Source of the DNA: Biscogniauxia marginata
Lineage: Eukaryota > Ascomycota > Sordariomycetes > Xylariales > Xylariaceae
Reading direction: 5' to 3'
Length of the DNA stretch: 64,000 nt
NCBI GenBank assembly: GCA_022695795.1
Contig: MU404119.1
Location: 124,001 to 188,000, forward strand
In this document: one piece after another, positions 24,301 to 36,440 of the stretch
Numbering within the stretch: position 1 is the stretch's first letter
Layout of the letters: each line of letters begins with the position of its first letter
The notes under the pieces: model-generated
Database searches by the model: none
Seen by the model: the letters and a program-made list of their open reading frames with translations, nothing else
Told to the model about the DNA's origin: nothing
Translations under genes and position numbers: made by a program

Positions 24301-24695
24301 GCTGGCATAGGCATCTTGGCCAAGGCCATGATCTCATCCGAGAGTTGGTTATGGGTTTGCTGAGCTAGGCGCGAGATGAGGACTCCCAAGGGGACGTATC
24401 CCTGGGTGATATGTAGGATCTCGTCGGGCAGGTCGTTCATGCGCGACGTGTTGTGGCCAGCTCGCTGCGGTTGCTCCGACTCCATACTGGCGGAATTGCC
24501 ATTCCCATTCCCATTAACCATGCCGTTCGTTCCCGTATTACCCCCATTGGCGGATTTGCTAGCGAGTCCATTCTGACGGTCAGGCGGTGACGTGAAGCTG
24601 CTATTGCCGTTGGCATGTTGGCCGTTCAGTCTGTCGTGGTTCGTGGGTAGGGTCTCCCGAAAACCGTTTTCCATCATGACAACACCAGGCATCAT
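21342..24695 (-). CDS. MED14: Mediator complex subunit 14 (Rgr1)
   Basis: Two exons, 22771-24695 and 21342-22719, split by a 51-bp intron; 1100 residues. Med14 is the scaffold that links the head, middle and tail modules of Mediator, which connects activators to RNA polymerase II in the nucleus. The N-terminus is an Asn/Gly-rich disordered leader (about residues 1-85). The conserved Med14 start follows: LPDEILHITQGYVPLGVLISRLAQQ, then NFVQERHAEWVKALVIANWS and RKIYDDSLDYMINIKRDL. Further on, FDKQFWFIDFRFAFTPAPSELSD is typical. The join WWLIEA|TNHSTEPQ leads into FFSSLTVFTAAMISHITDLRT, which confirms the splice. The length is normal for the fungal family. The C-terminus is acidic (VVVLDDD). Confidence 0.95.
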
Positions 24696-26691
24696 ATGCC
24701 TCGAGCCCCCTTCCGCCGGCGCGGCGCGTAACTCAGGGATGGATCGCCAGCGATGTAGGAGGCGTGTGACGACGAGCGGAGGGATGCAGCAAGATGCGGG
24801 TGCTCTGAGGCATGTGTGTGAGGTGTTTTGTTGCGGTAGCTTGAAAGTTCTGATTTACGCGACTTGATCGGGTGGTTGGCCGGCTCGAGTTAGATTTTCC
24901 TTTTTCCCTATGTGTTTTCGCGAAGGGGACAAGCGAATGAATCTTCGTTCGGTGAACAAGGATTGTAATGTCAATGCGATCCAGGTGAGTTAGCGCAAGG
25001 TGATGGTTATGGGGGTTGAGAGCGGTATGGGTTCTCGGAAGGATGTGACGCGATGGGCGGGAGAGGGAAAAAATGTAGTTGGTACAAAGAAGGGTAAGAG
25101 AGACGGAATGGGATGACGAGAGGGTGTTGAATGAAAATCGTCGAAGAAGGCAGGCAAAGCAAGGCCAAGTCCCCCCCAAGGTCCAGTCCAGTTAGGTCAG
25201 GCCAGGCGGGCACGGATGACGGACAGAACGACGGCTCCTGGTTCCTGCCTTCAACTTTTTCTCGCCTGAATGCACCCTGAACCACTCTCCAGCCACAGAA
25301 AGTGGGGGTGTCTTTTCAAGCCACAGAGAAAATTCGCTCCCCCGGCCATTCAAACCACAAACTATCTACGGCTACCTACCTACCTACCTAGGTATGTACC
25401 TAGGTAGGTACATTCGCAACAAGCTTAAAGACGTTCGTACGATTTACAGGCTTCGAGCTACATCTTGTACACCTTGGCTTAATGATTGAATGTTTCACTT
25501 GTTTCTTCTCTTGTCCTTCCATTTCAATCGATCATGCTTACTACAATTGTCTATTTCAGCATGCTGAAATAGATTTTTTTAGTCCCACATTCAGATTCCT
25601 CAGGTGGTTAGCTGCACCAGTGCCGACAATAACCGCCCTATTTAATGAGTCTATCCTCTACTCCTGTTGATATAACAATAGCTCTTCATAATCAGCTTAA
25701 GTTGGATGTCTCTCATGGATTTGATTGACGGTATTTCACTACCTACCCTAAGCCTTCATGTCCTCTCCATCATAACTTATAGTTTACAAACTAGCTCACT
25801 TTCAGAAATGTCTACTTTTTTAGTTGACCAAGCTATGTTTCACATCGTAAGTTAACTAGGCAACTAACTCTCAGAAGCTTTGTTCTCCGTGGCCCATTAC
25901 ATAAGATATATCACATGTAAGACAGTGAACATTAGGTAGATTTGATAGATACTGAGGTATGGTGGTTGTAATAGAGATAGAGGGCAACTCCAGACTAACT
26001 AATGAAAAGTCCGAATTTAAGGCCTTAGGCTTGTACCACCCCACAATACACGCAACATGAAGTTTAATTATCTCCCTTTATTCGCTTTATAGAAACATGG
26101 AATACTACCGGAAATATATTTCAATATATATAAGGTCACATTTTATTAGCCATGGCTTCGCATTACAAAGTTAAGTTTTCATTATGAATCAAGGCACACC
26201 CTGATGAGTATTTACCTAGATATACACTCTCTACACGGAGTATACGTGTATCTGTTAGATGTGACAACGTTTGCTTATAAGGTCGCCTTTAATAGTGGGC
26301 CAGACACTAGGTAGGTACGTATGACGTCGAAACAACGTGAGTCTCTTTTTATCATTGAATGACATACCTGACGCAACTAATTCCTTGCATGTAGCCGCAT
26401 AGCGTTACCGAATATAGGAGCTAAGTATCGATCACACCTGCATACCTTAGGTACATGTAGCATCTTAACCTGCAGCATACGCATCCCCATTGCCATCGTC
26501 TGTCTCGCAAACTAGTAGATCGACAGAGAGCGACCCCTTAAAAAAGGAGTGTATTTCAGAAATATATCTTCTGACTCTTCCGAAGTGTAGCATCGCGGCA
26601 TCATGTCCTCGAATAGCTTCTCGTTGGCCAGCAAAGTCAAGGTAACGTAGCAATCCATACAAATATCCATCTATATACTGAAGGAAGACCA
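24696..26691. other. MED14 leader/promoter and AT-rich intergenic DNA
   Basis: GC-rich, pyrimidine-biased minus-strand sequence to about 25320 is likely the MED14 promoter and 5' UTR. Near 25372-25410 lies a near-palindromic cluster of CCTA/TAGG tetramers. The rest is AT-rich and holds no recognised gene. An ATG at 26603 followed by GTAACG (26642) looks like a possible first exon of the aldo-keto reductase, but it does not join in frame. Confidence 0.5.
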
Positions 26692-27764
26692 TTGTACCGG
26701 CTGACGTCCGACAAAAAGCTGTCTAATGGCAAACTTATGCCGCAGCTGCAGCTTGGGCTATACATGATGAGCGGGAGGGAGACCACGCAGTCGGTGCGCT
26801 GGGCACTCGCCGCCGGCTACCGGGGCTTCGACTGCGCGCAGATGTACCACAATGAACGGGAGGCTGGGAGAGCCATCCGGGACTTCCTCGATAATAAGCA
26901 CGGAGAGAACACGGAGGGCCTCACCCGCGAGGACGTCTTCTACACCTCTAAGCTCGCTAGCAACCACACTTCATATCAGGCCGTACGCAGGTCTATAAAA
27001 CAGTCAGTCGATGCCTGTAGTCTCGGCTATATCGACCTGTTCCTGCTGCATAGCCCGTACGGTGGCCGTGAGGCACGTCTGACGAGCTGGAAGGCCATCG
27101 AGGATGCCATCACCGATGGGGAAGTCAAGTCGGGTGGTGTCAGTAACTATGGTGTCCGTCATGTGAGTATTTGATCCTACAACAATGTTGCCAGTTTCGA
27201 TCCTTCTATCAAGGTCTTGGTCGAGCTCCCTGCCACTTCTGCTAACTTAGACATGTTAGATCGAGGAGTTGATGGCATCACAGCCGCGAATCCCTCCGAC
27301 TGTGAACCAGATAGAGGTCCACCCATTCAACACTCGGGAGGATATCAGGGCAGCGTGTGCCAAGCACGGAATCGTCGTCGAGGCTTATGCACCTCTTGCC
27401 CGGGCGATGCGCATGAGACATCCAACGATTGTGGAGCTGGCGAAGAAGTACTCTTGCACACCCGCGCAGCTTCTAATCCGGTAAGTGAAATAATTGCTGC
27501 TATATGCACGGCATACTAAGTGGGTATGGATAGGTGGTCTTTACAGCACGGTCTCGTCCCATTACCCAAGAGCGTCAAACGTGAACGTCTGCTTGAGAAT
27601 ATCAATGTCGGCCCGTTCGAGATCTCTGATGCGGATATGCAGAGGATGGACCAACTGGACGAAGTGTTGGTTACTGACTGGTAAGTCCTGCATTATGCTT
27701 CGTATGATTGTTTATTTCAACTCGCTGACTCCAAGTCGAAAGGGACCCTACTGATGCACCATGA
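26692..27764 (+). CDS. Aldo-keto reductase, four exons, 5' end unresolved
   Basis: Exons end/start at 27162/27260, 27480/27534 and 27680/27743, with introns of 97, 53 and 62 bp; about 286 residues. NADPH-dependent carbonyl reductase of the (beta/alpha)8 AKR fold. The full tetrad is visible: Asp and Tyr in [14 protein letters not shown], Lys in [10 protein letters not shown] and His in [28 protein letters not shown] and [11 protein letters not shown] are the usual barrel and cofactor segments, and the protein ends VTDWDPTDAP. The first exon's homology begins at [16 protein letters not shown], but no ATG lies in frame upstream. The first in-frame ATG is 26737, which would cut the first strand. 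A 5' exon, a near-cognate start or a damaged start are all possible. The substrate is unknown. Confidence 0.85.
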
Positions 27765-28197
27765 TTCTTATGTACTTTGATGAATCTCAAAACATAGAAT
27801 AGGTAGTTGTGACTGAAATAATATATAATTCAGCCCGAGTGTGTTTGCAAAATCTGGAAAACTTTGACTAAAGTATGGAAGAAGGCAAATTGACTTTCTG
27901 AAAAGTAACATAGTTACTGAATCCTATCTCCAATACAATTAAAACTAATCCATAAAAACGACCGCCAAAAGATGCTCGATCCCCTTTCACCTCGCAAATA
28001 GATTCAAAGTATTTATTCTACCATTTTTGTCAAGAGAGCGGGTGACATAAGTAGAGGCCCCTTATTCATTAATACCACAGTCCAGCAGCTTTCCACCTAC
28101 GGACAAACAAATCGAGATCTATCCATTATTCCCCAATCGAGCATTTCTGATATATTGGGGATATATCGAGAAACAGCACCACAAGAAAAAGCACAAA
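27765..28197. other. Intergenic
   Basis: AT-rich; no gene or distinct repeat seen. Confidence 0.5.
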
Positions 28198-28701
28198 ATG
28201 TATATCGAACACCAACCCCAAGCTGCAGCCACGACAATCTGGGCGCAGACGAGCCAACCAACGAGATACCACCATTACCACAACTATAGCACACCCTTCC
28301 AACCATCATCACCACTCTCCTCCTCCTTCAACCCAACCCCTACCCCAATCCACACCCCATCTCCATCATTGTCTCCATCCCCACTTCCCCTAACCCCCTT
28401 CTACTTCCTCCCCCCTCTCCTCCAAATCCTCCTCCTCCTCGCCGCCCTCCTAACCCTAACCCCGCTCCTCCGCCCCCGGCGCCGTCCCCTCCCCCCATCG
28501 CGCTCCATCCCCGCCGGCCTCCTCGCCGCGGGCGTCGCGTACTGTTATTACTACTACTACCACCACAACAATCACGGGGGCTCGACGACGATGACCGAGA
28601 ACGTGGCGCGCGCGCTAGAGCTCATGCTCTGGTACACGGCAGGAGAGGCGGCGGAGGCGCGGTGGGGGTTCATTGGGAGGGTTTGGAGGATATGGGAGTG
28701 A
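28198..28701 (+). CDS. Hypothetical Pro/Ser-rich protein with two membrane segments
   Basis: Single exon, 167 residues from ATG 28198. A Pro/Ser/Thr-rich N-terminal half (to about residue 66) is followed by a hydrophobic segment FYFLPPLLQILLLLAALL, a basic RPRRRPLPPSR patch, and a second short hydrophobic segment IPAGLLAAGVAYCYYYYY. The C-terminus, ENVARALELMLWYTAGEAAEARWGFIGRVWRIWE, looks folded and is the most protein-like part. Base composition is sharply richer in C than the flanks, which could mean a gene or a low-complexity CT tract. I recognise no family; a small organelle or ER membrane protein is only a guess. Confidence 0.45.
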   Translation: MYIEHQPQAAATTIWAQTSQPTRYHHYHNYSTPFQPSSPLSSSFNPTPTPIHTPSPSLSPSPLPLTPFYFLPPLLQILLLLAALLTLTPLLRPRRRPLPPSRSIPAGLLAAGVAYCYYYYYHHNNHGGSTTMTENVARALELMLWYTAGEAAEARWGFIGRVWRIWE

Positions 28702-29250
28702 TGATGAGGCGGACGTAGATAGGGGAAAGGAGTGGGCTAATACAACTTCACATGTCTAAGACGAGAGTCGTCGGGAAGGGAAAATGCTGAAAACCATTCT
28801 TATCACAAATAAAGTATAGGAGGTATATATATAAAGGCAAAGGCAAGAGTACCTAGAATCGTAAACATCAACATCAATTTATTCGTACCTATCTGCGATT
28901 ATTACAAACAAGATAAGACGTGGCTGAGGCCAATAGAGCCAGTCCTCCAACTCCCTCTGAAAAACATTAACGACATGATTTGTACAGCGTTTTAGATAAC
29001 TACATAACTGTTTTTGAAAAGCTGTGAGCTTCTTCGATGGTCCAGAATCCCTTCCTTCCTTGTTTCTTTCGTTCTTTCTATGCGTGTACCAAATACAGAG
29101 AGAGGGAGAGAAAACATTAAAAAAACATATAAATCCCATATTAAGTCAAAACCGGCGAAGAAAAAACTTTTTGATTTCCTAGATGACGTCTCCCGCTCGC
29201 CGTGTGATGAGAAAAAAAAAAGGTAAAAGACTTATGACACTTTCTTTATT
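28702..29250. other. Intergenic between convergent genes
   Basis: Probably the 3' UTRs of the hypothetical membrane protein and PMR1. A-rich runs lie near 29114-29225. Confidence 0.5.
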
Positions 29251-32200
29251 CTAAACGGCCTGACTGTATCCGCCCAACCGTCGTTTTCGCCCGTATTTAT
29301 ACCATTTTCTCGCCTCGTCGGCCCAAAACACCGAGCTCGCTAATGCAACCAGCCTTATAAGATCAAACAACCCCAGGGCCTCGGTTTGGAAGACCTCCTG
29401 CAGCCATGGAAAGTAGATAACGAGCAACTGACCAGCCAGACTCAGTGATACCGCCCAGTTGAACAGTTTATTGGAAAACAAGCCAACTTCGCCTCTGAAT
29501 ATCGACTTGCTCTCGGACCGGCACGACAACGCATTGAACATGTCGAAGAGCACGAAACAAGTGAACGTCATTGTCGTGTCACGACGATTGACCTCGCCGT
29601 CTGACAACATTTCATGGGTATATACAGCCATGGTACCAACCATAATGATCGCAGCCGAACTTAAAACACGCATAAGCAGGGTCCGTGTGAGGACTGGCTC
29701 GCTCCGAGAGCGAGGTGGCCGAGTCATTACATCGGGATCGACCCTCTCGACACCTAAAGATTGAGCTGGGGGGCCATCCATGATAATATCTATCTAGAGT
29801 CAGTTTTGAGACAGTGGAATACGGGGTTTCCTGGAGTCTTACTGATCCAGAGAATCTGCATGGCGTTCAAAGGAGACTTGAACCCCATGCAGGTGCAAAG
29901 AAAAACCAACGCTAGACTAGCCACGCTGGTGCTGAGCTGGAATGTAATGAAATTCTGGATGTTATTGAATATGCCCTTGCCTTCTTCAATGGCGCGAAGA
30001 ATAGTGGAGAAGTCATCATCCGTGAGAATCATGTCCGATGCCTCTTTCGCTACGTCAGTGCCGTACATTCCCATTGATATGCCAATGTCTGCTTTTTTGA
30101 GCGCTGGTGCATCGTTAACCCCGTCCCCAGTCATAGCGACAATATCGCCACGAGATTGGAGGGCCCGGATGATCTTCATCTTGTGGTCTGGATTCGTACG
30201 TGCGAATATAGTCGTCGTTTGCATTGATGCTGCAAGCTCGTCCTCAGTCATCGCATCAACTTCGTCGCCGGTAAGCACAGGCTTCACTGTGACCTGGTTG
30301 GACGAATGCTCTCGTGGCGTGGCGATCTGCATCCCGAGCTGATTACCAATAGCCAGTGCAGTCGTTGCAGAGTCGCCGGTGATCATGATAACTTTGACAC
30401 CGCCGCGCAACAACTTTCGGATAGCCCGAGAGACACCTGGTCTCGGCGGGTCGCTCATGCCGACTAAACCGGCAAAAGTCAGGCCTCTATATAATTCCTC
30501 ATTATGATGTAGCGATGGGCTTTGACTCTCATCCTGACCAACAGGAGTGACACTTCGAGTGGAAGAGGTGATCCCAGATCTGCCGCGCGTTGGTTTGGTG
30601 ACTGGTCCACTAGCAAATGCCAGAACCCGGAGCCCCTTTTCGGCCATCCTCTCTGCGGCCTGTAATGCTTCCTGACGCCGACTGGAGTCTAAATGAACTT
30701 CGCGCCCTTCACTGGTGAGATAGTTATCGCAAGCATCTAAAACCTTATCGATCGAACCCTTCATGTAGGCATATTCTTTTTCACTATTTCCAGGCTGTGC
30801 CCCGATCACGACACCCATCCATTTCCTCTCAGAGCTAAAAGGCGTTTCGGCCGTGCGGGGCCCAATCGAATCCCTCACGTCATGCTCTTTGAATCTGTCT
30901 AGGAGGTCCAGCATCGCAACATCTGTTGGCTGCCCTACCCATCGGGAGTAGGTCGCAAAATCCTTGCTCTGGGCATCCGGAAGGACAGTCTTCGTTCTCT
31001 GCGTTAGACGAGCATTATTAGCAATGTTGCCGATCCGTAGGATCTTCAACGCAGCAACATCGGGGGGTTTCTCGGCCACCATGTCGTCAGAGTCCACGTC
31101 TAGCGGCTCTTTGGTTCCAAAGTACCACATCTTCGCCGTTGTCATATGGTTCATTGTCAAAGTCCCAGTCTTGTCGGAACAGACGACATTGACAGAGCCC
31201 AAGGTTTCGACGCTGGGCATTTTCCGGACAATGGAGTTGTGCCTTGCCATTCGATGGACACCGAGGGCTAGAGTGACCGTCACTATGATGGGCAGCCCCT
31301 CTGGAATAGCTGCGACGGCAAGAGAGATAGATATCGTGAATATATCGAGAATCTTTTTCCCTTGCAATAACCCTACAAGCGAGATGAGAGCAATAATTCC
31401 AAACGAGATCTGGCTCAACTGCTTTCCTAACTCGTCCATGTTAAGCTGGAGGGGAGATCTTGGACTTTCGGTGCCAGACACGCTCGTGGCAATCGTACCA
31501 AAGTGCGTTTCGCCACCAGTAGCAAATACGATACCTTGACCGTGACCTGATTTGACCAACGTCCCCATGTATGCAATATTATTGACCCCCTGGCTGTGCA
31601 CGTCTTCCTTCGGCCTACTATCATAAGAAGGCGGAGATAATGCAGAAGGACTCGGATTGCGCAGCGCCCCGGAGTCAGAGGTGGACGGCGAGTGGAGAGT
31701 GCGAAATTTCGTATCTGGTGTCATTCTCAAAGGCTCGTTCTCCCCAGTGAGATTCGAGGCATCGATCGTTAGGTCGGCAGCTTTTGTGATTCGAATATCG
31801 GCAGGTATGCGGTCACCTGTCGTAAATAGAACCAAATCCCCGGGGACCAACTGAGCTGCCATAACTTTAGACGATGTAGCCTCCATCAATTCTTCACCCG
31901 GTGTCTCGGACCCGGGTGTAGTGTCAGTATCACTCAAATCGCCCCCAGAAGGCGGCCACGCTTGACTCTTAGTGCTAGAGGCCGACTTCAGAGACTGGGA
32001 GCGAACTAGATGGGCATGATTGGGAACTAGATGGTTCAGAGCTTCGATGGACTTCTCGGACCGATATTCCTGCACAAACCCAACCGTGACGACAATTGTA
32101 ACGGCGACGGTAATACTGACAGCATCGTCCATGTTCCCAACGAAGACGGAAAGAAAGGCCGACACAAGGAGCAAGATGATCAAAGGCTCCCGAAATTGCA

Positions 32201-32608
32201 TGAGGAAGCGCAGCCATAACGGTTCGGGGGCTTCGTGGGGAATCTCGTTGGGGCCAAAGTCTTGTAATCGTGAAAGGGCCTCGGCGGGTGTGAGACCGTG
32301 TGTCAGGGAGGTTTGCAAACGCATAGCCGTCTCGGCCGGCGTCATGAACGAATATCCATCTGCCACAGACTGTGTTATCAGCGGTATTAGCCTTTCACTC
32401 CCCCCGGTTAGTAGCTCGAAAGGCTTACCCTCGACTGGGCGGAAGTCGTCCTCGCATGGCCGGGTCTCCTAGAGGCCCTCCTCGATCTTTCGATAGCCTC
32501 ATCGGGGCTATAATTGTAATCGCGATCTATGCCATTAATGCTTGGTATGGAGGCTAATGGAAGCAGTGGCTCGCCGTTGGACTCGCGATCGCGCCAAGGC
32601 CATGGCAT
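29251..32608 (-). CDS. PMR1: P-type Ca2+/Mn2+ ATPase, PMR1 (SPCA) type
   Basis: Three exons, 32429-32608, 29843-32369 and 29251-29789, with introns of 59 and 53 bp; 1081 residues. Golgi pump that moves Ca2+ and Mn2+ into the secretory lumen for protein processing and ion homeostasis. Motifs seen in order: N-terminal cation ATPase domain ([17 protein letters not shown]), the A-domain [20 protein letters not shown] in M4, the phosphorylation site DKTGT (Asp about 459), [10 protein letters not shown], and [22 protein letters not shown]. The last splice rebuilds [20 protein letters not shown] in M6. The single PEGLP site and short C-terminus point to SPCA rather than a plasma-membrane or SERCA pump. 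A Ser/Thr-rich insert lies in the A-domain (about residues 125-165). The first exon is a 60-residue charged cytosolic leader. Confidence 0.95.
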
Positions 32609-34452
32609 CTTCGAAGGAGGGAGGACAAGCTCGCCGCAGAAACCCAGTGCTGCATGGGGAGGATGAGGATATAAAAGCCGGGAGCAGCCCGTTAGACGGT
32701 GGTGTCAGGGTGTGCAGCAGAAACGGGATAAATTAGCGAGTCCAGAAATGCATCATGCTGTATTTATTGTGCAGTTAAAATGCTGAGGGCTGAAGTGACG
32801 TGTGGACTGTGGATTGTGGATGTTGCTTGTAGTTGGTTGGCTGCCGTTATGCGCTTTTGGAAGACGTGGAGTTTTTTCCTTCCCTGGTAGGCGGTCGACC
32901 ATCGACCTGCATGCGATGGGTATGGGGGGGCATGGACAGGGGCACGGTTGCCTTATTCTACACCTGTAAGTACGGAGTACTTACAGATAAAGTTGCTTGG
33001 CTGACGCTAGTAAAAAACGGTGTCAAGTCCAACCTACATGTACTGAGCCATGGGACTACGCTAGGTAGGTAACAAGCACCAATAAATTACAGAGTATAGG
33101 TTCGATGTGCAGCTACATAATGTTGTAAGTCAAAAGGACGAAATATACATGTATGAGACAATTGGTAACGGGCCAACTAGCTTACCTATAACCTAATAGG
33201 TAACCTAGACTACCATTGGCTACAGAAGCTTTAATACCGAATAGTACCTGTTGTGATGGGATCAGCTTCAATGTTGTTACCAACATATACATACCCATGG
33301 AAATGACATACAACTGAAAACTTCGGTAAGGATTTGTATACATAGCCTGCCTAGCTCCCCTAATTCATATCTATTATCTACAAATCTGCTCACATTCGGA
33401 ATAATTTAAATAGTAGAAACTCGCAAAAGAACGGACTATATGCAAATGCATGAAACTTGACGGGAACGAACCTAAGCCTGCATAGTAGTTTAGTAACAAG
33501 CACGGTCGAATATTTTGCGAAATGCACAATTATAAAAGACCTTCATAGCTAGTGTTTGGCGCACCGCAACCAAGGTGGATTACCTCATGTAAACTGCATA
33601 CATACCTAGAGACCGGAGTTATCGAATTCGGTCGTTATGGAGGTTACGTAGGCAGACACTCACAGAGGTAGCATGTCTTTCGATGCCGTCTGACCGTCCC
33701 AGCCATGGACGGGATTTGGCCTCGAAGTAGTTAAGCCTCTCGGGTTTAACCTGATACGTAATAATTAAAATTGCTCGTATGCTTGCAGCACTAGCCACAG
33801 TCTAATACCCAAAATAGCCAATCAAAAGCGTCAAACCCTCTGGAATTGCTCCACTTTCTCGCCCCAGCCTCTTGGATTTCAGCAGAAACATCAAAAAGGC
33901 AGGGTTGCGTACCGGTTGCCCTTCTGTCCATTTTTCCCTGAATTTGCACTGAACTGGGACACACTGGTGATCAACAAACGGTCTTTTCTCCCGTACACTA
34001 CAGCGCCCCCTCCATCCTTCACCTAAATAATTCTTCACCCATCAATCAATCAATCAACCAACCCACTTGCCCTTATTCTCTTCTCTTCCGATCTCTGCCA
34101 CGACACCGCCTATTCTTCGCGACGCCATATCGCCGCATTTTTTGCTCTCGGTTGCATCTCCCCTTCCACATTGCATGCGCTGATTACAACCACTGTGCGG
34201 AAACCGGTCGCTGCTTGACCAACTACGCGATTTTGCCCCAAAACATTGAACGCGCTCCTCTCCCCTTGTTTACACCGATCAACCCTCATCAACGTCCTCT
34301 TCCTATCATCCCTCACCCGCTCGTAGTCTCAGCGCTACAGCGCTTCCCGCATTGCACTGTTACTTAATGTTTTAATACCAGCTATTAAATTGCTGTCTCG
34401 TCTGTGACAAAGCCCTACTGCTTCCCCAACCTTCCCGGTCATCGCTGTCGCG
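32609..34452. other. Divergent promoter region of PMR1 and RAD21
   Basis: No gene recognised. The 400 bases before RAD21 are pyrimidine-rich on the plus strand and probably form its leader. The middle (33060-33780) is AT-rich with scattered TAGGTA motifs. Confidence 0.5.
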
Positions 34453-36440
34453 ATGTTTTACTCCGAGACCTTGCTGCAGAAGACAGGGCCGCTGGCCCGC
34501 GTCTGGCTTTCGGCAAATCTGGAGCGCAAGCTTTCCAAGACTCATATTCTGCAGTCCAACCTGCCCGACAGCATCGATGCCATTATCACGCCGAACCAAG
34601 CGCCTATGGCGTTGCGACTAAGTGGTCAGCTGTTGCTTGGTGTCGTCAGAATCTATAGCCGCAAGGCCCGCTATTTGCTAGACGACTGCAATGAAGCTTT
34701 GCTAAAGATCAAAATGGTTGGTGCTACACATCCACCCATCCACTCCAGCGTCGCTAACCGTAATGCTAGGCTTTTCGCTCGACGGGGAACAACGACATAC
34801 CGGAGAACTTGAACGTGCCAAATCGAGAGGCCCTGATGCTTCCCGATAAGATCACTCCCGCAGATAACCTGAACCTCTTGCCACCGCCGGACGCTAACTG
34901 GCTTCTTGGCCAGATGGAAGACGTGAATGCTACCCCAACAAGCTCGGTTACACGGAGCCGAGGCCGACCTAGCAACCGCGATATTAATCTGCAGGAAGAC
35001 TTCAACAATAGCCAATTCCTGCAGGATGATAATATGGACGATGCTGAACTCGCCCTTGCTCCTGTGGACAACTTGGAATTGGAATTGGATTTTGGCGACA
35101 TGGATGGTGACGAACTGGGGCGCATGGACAAAAGCATTGAAATGGGCCGAGATGCACCTGCTGGGCGACCTGTCGAGGAAGACGTCTTCAGTGAACTGGA
35201 CATAGCGCCCAGGGCAAAGGGCGCAGAGCCTGAGCCGTCTATGAATTTGGATTTTGGGGACGACGGAGTTCGGATCGCAGACGATGATGGGGATATTGCA
35301 ATGGAGGATCTCCAGTTCAATATTGATGACCAGACCGCAATGCCGGAGGTGGGCGGCGCTCCGGCTATGAACCGTGCCCGCATCTCGGAATCACCGCTTT
35401 CGGATATCGATGAAAATATGGCTCGGGACGTAGAGGAATGGACCCGACTGAACAACACTAGCATCTATGAGCCTGGACAAGAACCTGAGGAGCTAGAGCC
35501 GCAACCTCAGAAGAAGTCCAAGAAGCGGAGGGTTTTCGGACTCGACCCCGCTACTCAGCTGACCAGCGCGCACATCAAGGAGCAGCAGCAAAACCACGAT
35601 AATATTCTCAAGGCGCCTACTTATATCTCGCGAGATCCGTATTTCCTAGCTCTTGTCGAGTTGAAGAATAGTGGAAGTTTTGTCTCTAGCATCTTGGGTG
35701 ACGGTCGCAGTAAGGCGTGGGCACCGGAACTCCGGGGGCTATTGTCTCTAGATGCCATTAAACCCACCAATGATCTGAAGCGCAAGAGAGACAGCGGAGT
35801 TGCTGATCTTGGCAGCGAAGAGGAACAAGGCAATTCTAAATCGCCCCGGATAGAAGTTGGTGAAGATGACGATGGAATTGTTATGGCTGACGGCGGTCTT
35901 GGTGAGCGGAGTATCGCCCCAGACGGGACCATCCTAGAGATTCCTGCGGATGACGGTAACGTACCTGGGGGCGATGATGACGATATTCATCATGCACGCG
36001 AAGGTAGCTCGATACCAGCATTCGACGAGACTACGGCACCATTTGTGCACCCCGCCGACAGCGGCCCCGTGTCACTAGGTACCAAGCACGCAGTTCACGT
36101 CCTCCGAGAATTATTTGGGGCCGAAGCAGCAAACAGCGAGGAGAAGCGGAAAAAGTCGTCAGTGGTATTCCAAGACCTCCTACCCGAGAGCAGAGCGACC
36201 AAGGCAGATGCTACCAAGATGTTCTTCGAGTGTCTAGTGCTTGCGACGAAGGATGCCATCAAGGTAGAGCAGAAAGAAGGCTCCCTTGGCGGGCCGATCC
36301 GAGTGCGTGGAAAACGTGGACTCTGGGGTGCTTGGGCGGAGAAGGAGGCCGGTGGAGAGATCGCCTCACAAGAAGAGCCCGCATCACAACCTCCGCCCGC
36401 AGTAGCTAGTTCTTCTCGTCCGGTTGCTGCGGCTGCATGA
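34453..36440 (+). CDS. RAD21: Cohesin kleisin subunit RAD21/SCC1
   Basis: Two exons, 34453-34716 and 34770-36440, joined across a 53-bp intron as LLKIKM|AFRSTGNND; 644 residues. The kleisin closes the SMC1-SMC3 ring and is cut by separase at anaphase. The N-terminal SMC3-binding domain (residues 1-110) is nearly textbook: MFYSETLLQKTGPLARVWLSAN, then LRLSGQLLLGVVRIYSRKARYLLDDCNEAL. The middle is long, acidic and disordered, as in all family members, with a basic KKSKKRR patch that could be a nuclear signal. The C-terminal winged helix that binds SMC1 is present near the end: KHAVHVLRELFG, SVVFQDLLPESRATKADATKMFFECLVLATKDAIKVEQ. The mitotic RAD21 is favoured over meiotic REC8 by the strength of the N-terminus. 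I do not assign separase sites. Confidence 0.95.

Noticed and set aside
28198..28701. Certainty that the Pro-rich 167-codon frame is a gene
   Set aside because: Kept only at low confidence: half of it is a CT-rich low-complexity tract and no family is recognised.
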